From NCBI RefSeq assembly GCF_000283155.1, contig NW_004454265.1, forward strand, positions 3,040,201 through 3,104,200: DNA of 64,000 nt, in the 5' to 3' direction. Below are positions 44,186 to 55,254 of this stretch, one piece after another (the first letter of the stretch is position 1; the number at the start of each line of letters is the position of its first letter). Source of the DNA: Ceratotherium simum simum. Lineage: Eukaryota > Chordata > Mammalia > Perissodactyla > Rhinocerotidae. Both the position numbers and the translations under genes were made by a program. The notes under the pieces are model-generated. The model did no database searches, was not told the origin of the DNA, and saw only the letters and a program-made list of their open reading frames with translations.

Positions 44186-44812
44186 GGGGAAGAGGGAGAA
44201 TCCCCATCTGCCCTTTCCCTTAAGGTTCTTATGGCTGACCAAATAATTAAAAGACAGGTTAGCAGGAGAAAATCAAAGTTTAATAACATGTATACATGGG
44301 AGAAACCAGGGAAACTGAGTTTCTCAACAAAATGGCAGAGCTTCTCATCTTAAATGCTGTCTTCAGCTAAAGACAAAGGAGGATGTTGGGGGTAGGGGGT
44401 CTGGGATTTCAGAGGGGAAGAAGACAATTCACATGGAGAGGGAAATGTAAATGTTTGTCAGACAATTCTTTGTAGGGCCACCTATAGAGAATGTGGCTGG
44501 AGAGACAGAAATTATAGTAATCAAGAGTGTAGACTTAAGTCCTCTTCTTCCGACATGATAAGAGTTTCCAGAGATGAGGTCATCCCCCCCTCTTCCCAGC
44601 ACACAGAGGGAGACACCTTTACAAACGTAAATATTTGGTAAACAGAACTTTGAAAAGAATGGGCTTAGCGAGGACCCTGCCAGTCTGTCCATACCCAGAG
44701 TTAAATGCCTTTAGGCAGATAGTGGGGGAGGTCAAATGTCCATCAGAGAAAATAATCAAGGTAAAGAGACATATTTCAGGGTGGCCAATTTTGATCTCCC
44801 ACATAGGACTTC
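44186..44812 (-). mobile_element. Mammalian ERV LTR, solo, minus strand
   Basis: On the minus strand it reads 'TGTGGGAGATCAAAATTGGC', 'ATGTCTCTTTACCTTGATTATTTTC' (in pieces), 'ATTCTCTATAGGTGGCCC', 'TATACATGTTATTAAACTTTG' and 'CTTAAGGGAAAGGGC', a well-known mammal-wide LTR with its ATTAAA polyadenylation signal. No internal viral sequence is attached. It abuts the LTR-like block at 43490. Confidence 0.7.
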
Positions 44813-44814
44813 CA

Positions 44815-45010
44815 GGTCTTCCCCTCCTGTTAGCTCAGTGCCTCTGGGCCTGTTACTTAACCTCTTCAAAGCTCGGAGGCCTCATTTATTAAATGAACAT
44901 AATAATAATACTTGCCTAATAGAGCTGTTATTAGGATCAGAAGGGAGTATGTGTGCAAACCTCCTAGCCCTGTACCTGACACACAGTGAGGGCTCGATCA
45001 ATGCTGGTGA
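44815..45010 (+). repeat. MIR SINE
   Basis: 'GCCTCTGGGCCTGTTACTTAACCTC' (in pieces), 'AATAATAATACTTGCC', 'AGAGCTGTTATTAGGATCAG' and 'TGACACACAGTGAGGG' follow MIR sense order closely. Confidence 0.85.
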
Positions 45011-45029
45011 TCACAGCCCTTGTCCCGCA

Positions 45030-45140
45030 GTATTTTACATGCCCTTTGTCTGTTCCCCACTAACAGTAAGCAACTGGAAGTCTTGCAGTGTAAGATATTC
45101 ATTCTTGTATCTCCATACTTAATAATATTACACAAATAAA
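45030..45140 (+). repeat. L2 LINE fragment, weak
   Basis: 'GTCTGTTCCCCACTAACAG' and 'CTTGTATCTCCATACTTAAT' resemble the L2 3' untranslated region. Confidence 0.4.
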
Positions 45141-45354
45141 TAAGTGGTCTGTAATTCCATTGAGTTCAGTGAATATCCAGGCTTCTGGTATATGCTGAGC
45201 TCTGCATTTGGAGGTGAGAGGTTGTGCAGTGTTGAAAACACACGAGCCCTGCCTTTGAGTGATCTGGACTAAGTGTGACTGTACTTCAACATAACTAATG
45301 TTGAACAACATCTATTAGTTGAATGAAATAATTTTAGATGATGCTAATAAAAAT

Positions 45355-45580
45355 AGCTACCGTTTCTTACCCTCTTTTTTATGCCTGGGACATGCATAAT
45401 TTCATTTAATCCTCACACCAACCCTAGACGATAGGTACTATTTTTATCCCTTTCTAAAAGAAAACATATTACAAAAGGTTAAGTAACTTGTTCAAGTACA
45501 AACAGCGAAAAAGTACTAAAACCAGCGCTCAAATCCAGAGCTGTATGACTCCCAAACTCACACTCTTAATCCTCCTCTCT
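45355..45580 (-). repeat. MIR SINE, antisense
   Basis: 'CATAATTTCATTTAATCCTCACACC' (in pieces), 'GATAGGTACTATTTTTATCCC' (in pieces), 'GGTTAAGTAACTTGTTCAAG' and 'GCGCTCAAATCCAGAGC' are in clean antisense MIR order. Confidence 0.85.
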
Positions 45581-45589
45581 GAACACATT

Positions 45590-46425
45590 ATGAGTTACTT
45601 ATAGAATCATCTCCCAAATATCCAACATTTATGAATGTGAGAGTCCTCCTGCCCACAAGGAGGGTAATGTTGTACCTCACGAGGAGCCATGGAAGACCAC
45701 AGGCCAGTGACTCTCAAACTGACGGAAGCTCAGTGATGAAGGGTACAGATCCCACGCTCCACCTGCTCTAGCTGTTCCTTTAATCAGCAAACAAGACGTA
45801 GGGATAACCAAGAAATGTCTCTGTAGAAGCAAAAATTCAAGAGAGTTAAATATACATCTAATGTAGCAATAAGAGTATGGACAACTCCTACCTGAACTGC
45901 AGCATATACTTGTTAAAGAGCATCCACTGAAAAGTAACAGGTCAAAAATTATGTTGATGCACCAATACGCACTGAAAGATTAACTAAGCAATGCAAAACA
46001 AAATAAACAACAGCCCTTAAAGAAGCCCTTAATTCTTTATTAAGCTCATCTTTGAAGTTACATGTCATTTACCCATAGCAATAAAATGAACATCTGCATG
46101 TTTGAACCAGTTCTCAGGCCATTATCTGACCCTCCTGGCTTGGCACTGGGCCACAGATCATACACTGAGAATTACTCTCATGTAACAGCAATTAGAATTG
46201 AGATCTATGTTCATCAGACCCAAAACTCACTTTCTAAAGCTCAAGTTCTTGAACCAGACACCGTGCGTGAGGCATGAAGACCAAGACTGTGATACATTTT
46301 ATCACAGCGAAAATGGAGTGTAGTCATGGAGAAAAGTCTGGAGTTGAAATGAAGGAGAAGAGCAAAGTCAGGGCAAGAAACGAGACCACTTAGCACTTAA
46401 TTCAACTACTAATATCTGCTACCAA
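45590..46425. other. Unassigned sequence
   Basis: No secure family. 'CCAGTGACTCTCAAACTG' (45704) and 'ACTGAGAATTACTCTC' (46161) look faintly like the ends of a MER5-type element, but the distance and interior do not support it. Confidence 0.45.
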
Positions 46426-46429
46426 TTAT

Positions 46430-46660
46430 CAAGGGGGTATTATGTGCCAGGGGTTGTGCTAACTGCTTTGCATATATTATCTTGTTTAAACGTCCAAGAA
46501 ACAAACCCATATGGCAGTTCCTGTTTTCATGCCCAGCTGACAGCTGAGAAACTGAGGCATAGAAAGGACAAGCAACTCCTCTCAAGATCCCTTAGCTAGT
46601 GAGTGGTCATGCCAGATTTTGAACCCAAAGCCCTTGCCGTTAACCACTCACCAATTCCAT
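46430..46660 (-). repeat. MIR SINE, antisense
   Basis: 'TATTATGTGCCAGGGGTTGTG', 'GAGAAACTGAGGCATAG', 'GATCCCTTAGCTAGTGAGTGG' and 'TTGAACCCAAAGCCC' are in antisense MIR order. Confidence 0.85.
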
Positions 46661-46664
46661 CACT

Positions 46665-47490
46665 GTATTCCAAGTTTAATGTCCTATCAGAGATCAGAAT
46701 GCATCTCTTAACCTAAGGATCATCACTCAGATTGAAATACTTTTAACAGTAAAAGCAGGCACTCTTCTTTGTTGGGCATTCACCAGGAATGTCCCAGGCA
46801 AACAGGGACATATGCTCAGCCTCTTAAATATCTTTCCAATCCACATCCTGACATGATACACGTATAGCAAGAAATCAAACACCAGTTTGTAATTGCACTT
46901 GGGAGTACAAGCTTAGATGGTATACCACAGACACCTGCAGGGTAGCCATTATGATATACAGCGATACGTTAACAGACCTCTTGTGCACTTGGAGAAATCT
47001 ATTTTCCTGGTTTGAAAAGGACCAATCAATTGTATGGGTCCAAAAAGGTGCTTTGGGCTATGTGAAGCAAGGTTGCACTATGAAATTTCACAGAGGCAAA
47101 AACCTTTATATCAGTGGTGAAAGGTTGGGACCTAATTACAAAGCTGGCTCCCCAGGCCCCTGACCCAGCAGGAAGGCAGCTCCGCTAAACAGAGGATGGG
47201 CACAGCTGCAGCATCTGGATGTGTCCAGGCCAGACCAGGATGGCAGAGCAGGACGAGAGTGAGAGAGGTAGAGGCAGAGCAGTTGAGACAGAGGCAGAGC
47301 AACAGGAGGCTGCAGAGCTGAGCTGAGACATCCTCCATATTAGTCGTGCAGATTCCTTTCAGATATTGATCTTTTTATGGGGATTAATTATTTTATGAAC
47401 TGAAAAGGGAATTTTTTTAAGCTCTTCTACTTGAATATTCTTTTAAACCATTGGAAAGCATACAGCACTTATCTCTGAGAGCTGAAGATT
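46665..47490. other. Unassigned sequence
   Basis: No repeat family recognised. A purine-rich stretch at 47240-47320 repeats GAGGCAGAGCA twice. Confidence 0.5.
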
Positions 47491-47494
47491 CCTA

Positions 47495-47590
47495 CATTCA
47501 TTCAACAAATATGTATTGAGAGCCCATTAAGTGTTCCAGGAAGTGTTCTAGGAGTTGGGGATGCAGCGGTGAACATGACACATGCCCTAA
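47495..47590 (-). repeat. L2 LINE tail, antisense
   Basis: 'TTCATTCAACAAATATGTATTGAG' (in pieces) and 'TTCTAGGAGTTGGGGATGCAG' (in pieces) give the antisense L2 tail. Confidence 0.8.
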
Positions 47591-47832
47591 ACTCATTCTT
47601 GAGTATGTCTAAATGCTTTTATGGAAAATGGCACTTTAAAAAGGGTATTTATATAAACAATCTTTTTCCAAGTCATGAAAATTATATCCCCTCTCTAGCC
47701 CTCCATTCCCTCAAGTGCAAAATGAGGGCACCTCCCCAGGCCTCTTCTGGCTCTAAAATCCTATGACCCCATTGTCACATTCACAGATTGGTATGAAAGG
47801 CAATGCCTTTCTTTATTCAGATTTTCCATTCT

Positions 47833-48073
47833 GTTTTTGTTTTTTGTTTTTTTTCTGGTGAAGAAGATTGGCCCTGAGCTAGCACTTGTTGCCAATCTTA
47901 CTCTTTTTGCTTGAGGAAGACTAACCCTGAGCTAACATCGGTGCCAATCTTCCTCTATTTTGTATATGGAATGCTACCACAGCATGTCTTGATGAGCGGT
48001 ACGTAGGTCTGAACCCCAGGTTGCTGAAGCAGAGCGTGTGAACTTAACCACTATGCCACCAGGCCAGCCCCAG
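47833..48073 (-). repeat. ERE SINE, diverged
   Basis: Minus copy with TSD AGATWTTCCATTCT at 47819-47832 and 48074-48087. 'GATTGGCCCTGAGCTAGCAC' and 'CCTGAGCTAACATCGGTGCC' plus the reversed head 'CACCAGGCCAGCCCC' identify it. Part of the B-box region is deleted. Confidence 0.96.
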
Positions 48074-48089
48074 AGATATTCCATTCTTA

Positions 48090-48585
48090 ATATTAAAAAT
48101 CTAAACTCATCTCAAAGCAACTCGACATTTTTTCATGCACTGAATACAAATCAAAAGGTTAAACACATAAATCAGTGAGGAGCCCACCAGGAAGTGTGGT
48201 TATGTGCCCAACGCATAACCAACCTTCTGCTGGCCTCCTCTGGAAGCTGCCTCAGAAAGAGTCACCGGGCTCTTTGTGGGCCTTATGTAAACCAGTACCC
48301 CAGAGAACCATGCAGAGGTACAGCACTGTGGTTAAAGAAGAAATTTTATTTTCCTTCTTCTTATTCTTGGATCAGAAATGAAGAAATAGACTCCAAAGAT
48401 GACAGCCTTTTTCCAGAATAAGAAGAATATTTCACTATTTCAAGGTAAGGATTGGTAGCAATTGACAAGCTAATGTCAGGAGGGGAGAGAGAACGGGGAC
48501 ATTTGTACTCCCCTTCTACATGTCAGCACTCTGCAGTGACTTCCATATATGACCTCTGAGCTTCACAAGGAGTCTATCCAGTAAG
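48090..48585. other. Unassigned sequence
   Basis: No repeat or gene recognised; the overlapping plus frames 48175-48421 have no motif. Confidence 0.5.
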
Positions 48586-48587
48586 CT

Positions 48588-48725
48588 CTGTTGTCTTCCA
48601 ATTTAAAGCGAGGAAACTGGGAATGAGAGAGGATGAGTGAACTGTTCGTGATTAAGTAACTCAGAAGTGGCAGAGTCGAGATGCTGTTTGGGAGTCCAGA
48701 GCCATACTCTTTCCAGGTGCTCCCC
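48588..48725 (-). repeat. MIR SINE, antisense, diverged
   Basis: 'GCGAGGAAACTGGGAATGAG' and 'GTAACTCAGAAGTGGCAGAG' are in antisense MIR order. Confidence 0.65.
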
Positions 48726-48779
48726 TTTCTAGGCTACTCCAACATGTTTAATCCAGTTTGGACTGCAAATTTAATTATA

Positions 48780-49160
48780 TATTCAGAATTTTAACTGTTG
48801 ATTTTCCACATTTAGCCTCGTAGTATTATTATATTAAAATAACATGTAGAAGTGCTCCTGATTAAAGAGAATTTCTTTTAAGTCTTTGTCAGATAATTCT
48901 GACAGCTATGTTATGTTGTCGTTGGCATCTACTGTTTGTCTTTTCCCATGTGAGTTAGGATTTTTCTATATGTTGAGCAATTTTGATTATGTCTTGGTAT
49001 TTTGAACATTGTGTTTTGAGGCTGTGAGTCTTGTTTAAATCCTATGGAGAATGTTGACATTTTCACATTAGCAGTTAACTGACCCCAGGTGGGCCCACAC
49101 CACCAGCCTTCTGAGGATTATGGTTTCAATGTCAGCCCTGTTTTTCCCAGTTGCAAAGAC
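48780..49160 (-). repeat. Possible old L1 fragment, antisense
   Basis: 'GTCTTTGTCAGATAATTCTG', 'GTCGTTGGCATCTACTG' and 'CATTGTGTTTTGAGGCTG' resemble antisense old-L1 3' text, but divergence is high. Confidence 0.35.
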
Positions 49161-49369
49161 ATAAGTAAATGCATAGCAAGGTGCCCAGTACATATAGATG
49201 CTCAAATATTGCCAGTTGGTCTCCTGAAATGATGATAGCCTATTTCTACTTGGCTAAGTCATATGATTGAGGATTGGTTGGTTTTGAGATCAGAGGAGGA
49301 ACTAGGCTGAATGAATGAGGAAACAGCTGATTTGGCACCAGCAAGTGAAGAAGAATGAACAGTCTGTGG

Positions 49370-49593
49370 AATCAGAGACTAAACTTGAATACCAGTTTGG
49401 GCACTTAATAGCAATGTGACTTTGGGCAAGTTACTCCGACTCTCTGAATTTCTGTTTCATTTTCTATAAAATAAAGTAAATAATACATTGCAGGATATTT
49501 TTAAGGGTTACATAAAAACATACAAATTAAATATTGAAATTAAAGTGTATAAAATCCCTAGTATAGTACATGGCACATAGTAAGTACTCAGTA
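49370..49593 (+). repeat. MIR SINE, target of Tigger insertion
   Basis: 'AATGTGACTTTGGGCAAG', 'TTACTCCGACTCTCTGAATTTC' (in pieces) and 'GGCACATAGTAAGTACTCAGTA' follow MIR sense order. The MIR tail is cut at the TA at 49592-49593, and its A/T-rich end resumes at 52865. Confidence 0.9.
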
Positions 49594-50038
49594 CAGTTGT
49601 GCGCCACATAACGACGTTTTGGTCAACAACGGACCACATATGCTGTGGTGGTCCCATAAGATTATAACAGAGCTGAAAAATTCCTATCACCTAGTGATGT
49701 TGTAGCCGTCATAACATCATAGGGCAACGTGTTACTCACATGGCTGTGGTGATGCTGCTGTAGACAAACCTGTGCTGCCAGTCATATAAAAGTATAGCAC
49801 GTACAGTTATATACACTACATAATGCTCGATAATGATAATAAACGACTGTTACTGGTTTATGTATTTACTATACTATGTTTTTTATTGTTATTTTAGAGT
49901 GTACTCTTTCCACTTATAAAAAGTTTACTGTAAGACAGTATGCCTTGTTATGCCAGCAGCAGCCTCATACATCTCATGTTTACCACATCTCTTGATTGTA
50001 TCATTTTTCTCTTGTGCTAGATTTAATCTCACATTGTT

Positions 50039-52160
50039 TTGTTCATCGTGGCCCCTAAGCATACAAAATCCACTGCTAATGCTGCCAGTAAGAGGCCATG
50101 TCGAGTGACTGACTTGGAAATGAAATTAAAAGTGATTAAGGACTACCAAGGTGGAAAATTAGTCATGGTTATTGCGCGCCAATCAGGCATGTCCCATTCT
50201 ACCACAGCTACAATCTTGAAGAACAAGAATAAGGTGACAGAAGCTGTTAAAGGATCTGCTTCATTGAAGGCAACGAGACTAACAAAAATTCAAGAAGGGC
50301 CTATATCAGACATGGAGAAACTTCTAATGACCTGGATTGAAGACTAGATACAGAAGCATATCTCTCCCAGCAGTGTGACATCATGGCCAAGGCAAGAAGT
50401 TTGTTTGCAATGTTGAAAGAAAAGGCTGGACTCGACTACAATGTTGGATTTGCTACTAGTTCTGGGTGGTTTAAATGATTCGAGAATCATTATTCATTAC
50501 TTAATGTGAAAGTGGGTGGTCAGTCTACGAGTGCTGATGTGAAGGCAGCTAAAAAATTTTTGGAAACTCTAGATAAGCTGATTGTGGAGGAAAATTACTC
50601 GCCAGAGCAAATATTCAATATGGATGAAAGCTCCCTATTCTGGAAACAGATGCCTGAAAGGACTTTCATCCATAAGGAGGCCAAGTGGGTGTAAGGTTTC
50701 AAGGCTTTTAAGGACAGGATAACAGTCTTGCTTGGGGGCAATGTTGCAGGCTACAAATTAAAACCCTTTGTGATCTGGCACAGTGAGAACTCCGGCCTTC
50801 AAGCATATCAGTAATCACACACTGCCAGTGTACCACAGAACAATAAGAAGTCATGGATGACTCAGCTCCTCTTCCAAGATGCCCTGCTGAATTGCTGTGC
50901 CAGCAAAATGGAGAAGTACTGTCTGGAGAATAATATATCTTTCAAAATTTTACTTATTGTTGATAATGCTCCCAGACATCCTCCTTTTATTGGTGATCTT
51001 CATTCCAATATCAAGCAGAATTTCTCCCTCAAAACAGCACCTCTTTGATCTAACCAATGGATCAAGGAGTTATGGCAGCTTTGAAGGCTTACTATGTGAG
51101 GAGGACCTTTGCCAGGGCTATTGCTGCAACAGAGAGAGACACTGAGAATACACTGATGCCATTCTGGAAGGATTACAACGTCTATGACTGCATCAAGAAC
51201 CTTGCTTGGGCTTGGGGTGATGTCACCGAGGAGTGTATGAATGGCAAGTAGCAGAATATACTCAGGAGGCTTGTCCAGGACTTCAAAGGATTTGCCAGGG
51301 ATGAGGAGGCTGCAAAAGTCAACCTTTGTTGATTGAGTTGTTTGAGATGCAAACAGCATTAACCTGGGTGTGGATGAGGATGACACTGAGGAGCTCCTAG
51401 AGGTGGTTCCTGAGGAACTGTTTCATGAACTGGAACAGGAACACATAGCTGAAGAAGAAGCAAGAGAGAAAGAAACTGCAGGAGAAGAGACAGAAAAAGA
51501 ACCTTCAAGAAAATTCAGTGAAGGCTTTAGCAGAAGATTTTGCAGACCTTAACAAGCTCCTTAAAAAGTTTCAAAACATGGGGGCTGGCCCGGTGGCATA
51601 GTGGTTAAGTTCACACACTCGGCTTTAGTGGCCCTGGGTCTGTGTGTTTGGATCCTGGGCATGGACATATGCACACTAATCAAGCCATGCTGTGGTGGCA
51701 TCCCATACACAAAATGGAGAAAGATGGGCACAGATGTTAGCTCAGAGCTAATCTTCCTCAGCAAAAAAAAAAGAGGAGGATTGTCAATGGATGTCAGCTC
51801 AGACCCAGTCTTCCTCACACAAAAAAAGAAAAAAGAAAGTTTGAAAACATGGACCCCGACACCGAAAGGTTTTCATTAATAGAAAGGAATGTTCCTGGTG
51901 CATTATCTACTTACAAGCAAATCTATGATGGAAAAAAGAAACAAACCAAGCAAAACACCATGGACATATTTCTGAAAAGAGTGACCCCTCCTCAAGAAGA
52001 GCCTCAGGCAGGTCCTTCGGGAGTATTCCAGAAGACGGCACTGTTATCATAGGAGATGACAGCTCCATGTGAGTTACTGACCCTGAGCAACTTGCAGTGG
52101 GACAGGACATGGAGGAGGAAGACAGGGATAGTGATGCTCCTGACCCTGCTTAGGCCTAGG
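50039..52160 (+). pseudogene. Tigger transposase relic
   Basis: A pogo/CENP-B-like transposase cuts and pastes the element by its terminal repeats using an acidic catalytic triad. Here 50048-50347 gives the N-terminal helix-turn-helix part ('RVTDLEMKLKVIKDYQGG'), stopped by TAG at 50345. 50506-50694 includes 'NMDESSLFW' with the first catalytic aspartate at 50623. 50857-51048 includes 'LIVDNAPRHPP' with the second at 50962. 51057-51251 includes 'MDQGVMAALKAYYVRRTFAR' and 'NLAWAWGDVTEECMN', where the third acidic residue is expected. 51370-51552 is acidic and glutamate-rich. The expected initiator position has GTG (50048), and there are several stops and frameshifts plus an ERE at 51581, so it is inactive. 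Confidence 0.92.
51581..51836 (+). repeat. ERE SINE inside Tigger transposase
   Basis: Plus copy flanked by a 15-base TSD with one mismatch (AAGTTTSAAAACATG at 51566-51580 and 51837-51851), which splits the transposase relic. Shows GGGGCTGGCCCGGTGGC and 'ATGGAGAAAGATGGGCACAG'. It is the youngest layer of a three-deep nest. Confidence 0.98.
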
Positions 52161-53034
52161 CTGATGTATGTGTTTGTGTCTGAGTTTTTAACAAAAAAGT
52201 TTAAAAAGTAAAAATGAATAAATAATTTTAAAAATAGAAAAAAGCTTATAAAATAAGGATATAAAGAAAGAAAATATTTTTATACAGCTGTACAATGTGT
52301 TTGTGTTCTAAGCTAAGGGTTATTACAAAAGAGTCAAAAAGTTAAAAATAATTTAAAAGTGTTAAAGTAAAAACGTTACAGTAAGCTAAAGTTACTTTAT
52401 TACTGAAGAAAGAAAAATATTTAGTGCAGCCTAAGTGTACAGTGCTTATGAAGTCCACAGTAGTGTGCAGTAACGTCCTAGGCCTTCACATTCCTTCACC
52501 ACTCACTCGCTGACTCACCCAGAGCCACTGCCAGTCCACCAGGCTCCCTTCATGGTAAGTGCCCTCTACAGGTGTACCGTTGTTTATCTTTTATACTGTA
52601 TTTTTACTGTACCTTTTCTATGTTTAGAAACGTTTAGATTCACAAATACCTGCCATTGTGTTACAATTGCCTACAGTATTCAGTACAGTACCATGCTGCA
52701 CAGGTTTGTAGCCTGAGAGCAATAGGCTATACCATAGAGCCTTGGTACGTAGTAGGCTATACCATCTAGGTTTGTATAAGTGCACTCTGTGATATTCACA
52801 TGATGAAATCACCTAATGATGCATTTCTCATGATCTTTCCCCATTGTTAAGTGACCCATGACTGTAAATATTTTTATTTTTAATTTAGGAAAACATACAC
52901 TTCGGTAATAAAGTTATTAAAAAGAAACAACAGTGATATTTTCAGTGCACATGCCAAAGTCTGCTTTTGTTTTATATTGTTTTGCTTTGCTTTACAGGTA
53001 TATTCTCATTAGTGAAAGATGTGGATGGGGTTAT

Positions 53035-53377
53035 AATGGGCTAAATCCTTCCCATGGCAGAGTCAAACTGATGGCCTCCCGGATGTCACGTGATCTAGCC
53101 CCTCCTATCTCTCTGACCTGGTTTCGTACCACTGCCTCTTCGTTTACTATTCTTGGGCCTTCTTAATATCTCCCCAAATTCTCTGACCCCAGAGAACATC
53201 ATCTGTTCCCCCTTTCCCAAAATCTTCTCAGGGCTGCTGCTTCCTTATTATCTGGGTCTTAGAGCAAATCTCTCCAGAGAGGCCATCTGAGATCATGGCC
53301 CTAACCCACCCATTACTGTCCATCCTATTAACCTCACTAATTTTATTCACAGAATTTATCACTATCTGAAATTATTT
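53035..53377 (+). repeat. L2 LINE, left part
   Basis: 'GTGATCTAGCCCCTCC', 'CTCTCTGACCTGGTTTCGTACC' (in pieces), 'GAGGCCATCTGAGATC' and 'AATTTATCACTATCTGAAAT' are sense L2 phrases, cut by the LTR at 53378. Confidence 0.75.
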
Positions 53378-53989
53378 TGTCACCGCCAAATAGGGGTCCT
53401 CTACTCACTGCAAAGACAAGCCAATAGTCCAGAGGCAAGGTGGTAGGAGAGAAAGGGTCTTTTATTATTATTACAGCTTGCTAGCAAGGGGGAAGATGGC
53501 GGACTAGTGTCCATAAAGAACCATCTTAAAACTACAAACTTTTGAAACAGTTATATAGGGCAAATGGGCTGAAGGGGGGCGGGATTCGGAATGTGACTAT
53601 CTGGTGTTGTAGTCCTTGAGACGCCGGATCATCTCTTTTTCTTGTCACTGGTGATGGATACCAGCATAGGGCTCCTTTCTGAAGGTCATTACATTCCTAG
53701 GAAAACTTAAAGAACAAAAAGTTACTGTCTTATCACGATAAGGAGGTCTATGTGTAAGCTAACGCTGAGAAAGTAGCAGAGCAAGCATATTGCTCACAAG
53801 CAGGTGTGGACTTATCCAGGCTACGTGTAAAGTAAAGCAAAGCATTGCAGACTCAACAAAGGGGTGCCTTGTGGATCAGGGTTATTTATAGCTCCAACAT
53901 GATTCCCTTCTACAAGATGGCTTCCCTTATGCTAACTTAAGCTAACCTGTGACTACATATCTATCATAGCTATTTAAGCAGCACTAACA
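53378..53989 (-). mobile_element. Solo ERV LTR inserted in L2
   Basis: A 612-base block with TGTC...AACA ends. On the minus strand it begins TGTTAGTGCTGC, has a TATA box CCTATATAACTG (about 53551-53562), a polyadenylation signal AATAAAAGACC (about 53457-53467) and ends 'GGCGGTGACA', all in LTR order. Flanking 4-mers ATTT (53374) and GTTT (53990) fit a decayed 4-base TSD. No viral genes, so it is a solo LTR. The order of signals suggests an ERV1-type element; the family is not named. Confidence 0.8.
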
Positions 53990-54140
53990 GTTTTAGCTAT
54001 TTATTTAGTTTCTTATTTATTGTCTATTTTCTCCCAGGAAAATGTCAGCTCTGTGAGGCAGGCATTTTTTTTATTCCTGCTATAGTATCCCCGGAGCCTA
54101 CAATAGTATCTGGCATATAACAGGCTTTTATATACTTGTT
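53990..54140 (+). repeat. L2 LINE, right part
   Basis: Resumes at 'TATTTATTTAGTTTCTTATTTATTGTC' (in pieces), 'AATGTCAGCTCTGTGAGGC', 'TATCTGGCATATAACAGG' and 'ATACTTGTTGAGTGG'. Confidence 0.85.
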
Positions 54141-54144
54141 GAGT

Positions 54145-54988
54145 GGATAAATAACAAAACTTCCATTTTGTTGCCTATAATTTCTTGAATTGTTTTCTCT
54201 ACTAGGAGAAAATTCATCAATATTATTTGTTCATTTAATTGACCTTTTTTCAATTTCTGGTTCTCCAAACATTCAATAGTTCATCAACATACCTGAATAA
54301 ATTTTACACTTGGATTGATTTCCACATTTAAAATCTTGATTTAGTATTTTTTGTACTAGTCACTCATTGTACAACTTCTTGGCATCCAACCTACTCATAT
54401 GGTGTGGTGCGTGGGGCTCCTGGGCAGGGCGTTCAAGTATGTGGAGATCACAGAATACTTACAATGTGCCTGAGGCTGCACCAGACAGATGATCTGTCCA
54501 GGGTGGGGAGTGCCCCTGCTCACTCAAGGGAAGGCAGTCTCAGCTTTGTGTAAGGCCAATACAGATCTCTGACAGAAGCCTGCAGCCAGACACAATCACA
54601 TTTAAGAAATATAAACTCTGTGATGATTCTGGCCAACTTTAATCTGTAATGTGGCTGAAAACGGACAGAGGTTGGGTATTCAATTTCAGGCCAGGAGAAC
54701 TTTCCCAGCACTGACTATGACGTGTGTCGTATTTCAACCCCTTTGATCCACTTCATTTGTCAGGATTTGTTCAAGACAAGTCTGGGGTCATTTATTCTGC
54801 TCACTAAGGAGCTCTTCCTCCAGCAGAGAAGCTCCTTCCTAGCTGGAATCATTAGCAGAAGGATCTGGGGGACCTTTCCGAACTTGGGAGACTGAATTGA
54901 CAGAAGGAATTTGGGGTTCAAAGTCACCTAATTGTGAAGAGTCACACAATCACTCTAAATCTCATAAGCTTTGATGGATCAATAAAAG
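54145..54988. other. Unassigned sequence
   Basis: No repeat family or gene recognised; the minus frame 54520-54711 has no motif. Confidence 0.5.
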
Positions 54989-54991
54989 AGG

Positions 54992-55250
54992 TATTTTTTT
55001 TATTTTAAAATTAATGTTTATTTATCATAAGCATGCAAATTATACAGTGTTGGAGGCTTGGAAATGGATTTAAAAATCTATTCCACTCACCTCCACAAAC
55101 CAACTTTCCCAACCACTATTGTAATTTTTCTTGGCATCTTTCTAGAAATTTTCTAGATATATATATAAACATATATCTATCTGTGCTAATGCATAGGTAA
55201 ATAGATAGCTAGTTGGATGAATGGGATCAACAAATATGATTCCTCAACTT
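54992..55250 (-). repeat. L1 fragment, antisense, left part
   Basis: A poly(T)-rich start (54993) followed by 'AAACCAACTTTCCCAACC' and 'CTTGGCATCTTTCTAG' fits an antisense L1 3' end. It is separated from 55746 onward by an LTR. Confidence 0.55.
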
Positions 55251-55254
55251 GCAT

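Larger units (their letters stand above)
49594..52864 (+). mobile_element. Tigger (pogo-type) DNA transposon, near complete
   Basis: The left end CAGTTGTGCGCCACATAACG and the right end (minus strand CAGTCATGGGTCACTTAACA) are diverged inverted repeats of the MER2/Tigger type. TA dinucleotides at 49592-49593 and 52865-52866 are the expected TSD of this superfamily. Without the nested ERE the element is about 3.0 kb. It holds a decayed transposase (50039-52160) and a long A/T-rich 3' region that is also typical ('GTACAATGTGTTTGTG', 'TAGGCTATACCATCTAGG'). Confidence 0.93.

Noticed and set aside
43632..44246. 204-codon plus-strand open frame, the longest in the window
   Set aside because: It lies antisense to an LTR-like block and includes its 24-base tandem units; no domain, signal peptide or family resemblance.
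43490..44812. Possible provirus between LTR-like blocks
   Set aside because: The blocks abut or are about 160 bases apart, with no gag, pol or env-like sequence between them.
45704..46180. MER5-like hAT element suggested by CTCTCAAACTG and ACTGAGAATTACTCTC
   Set aside because: Too long for MER5 and the interior does not match.
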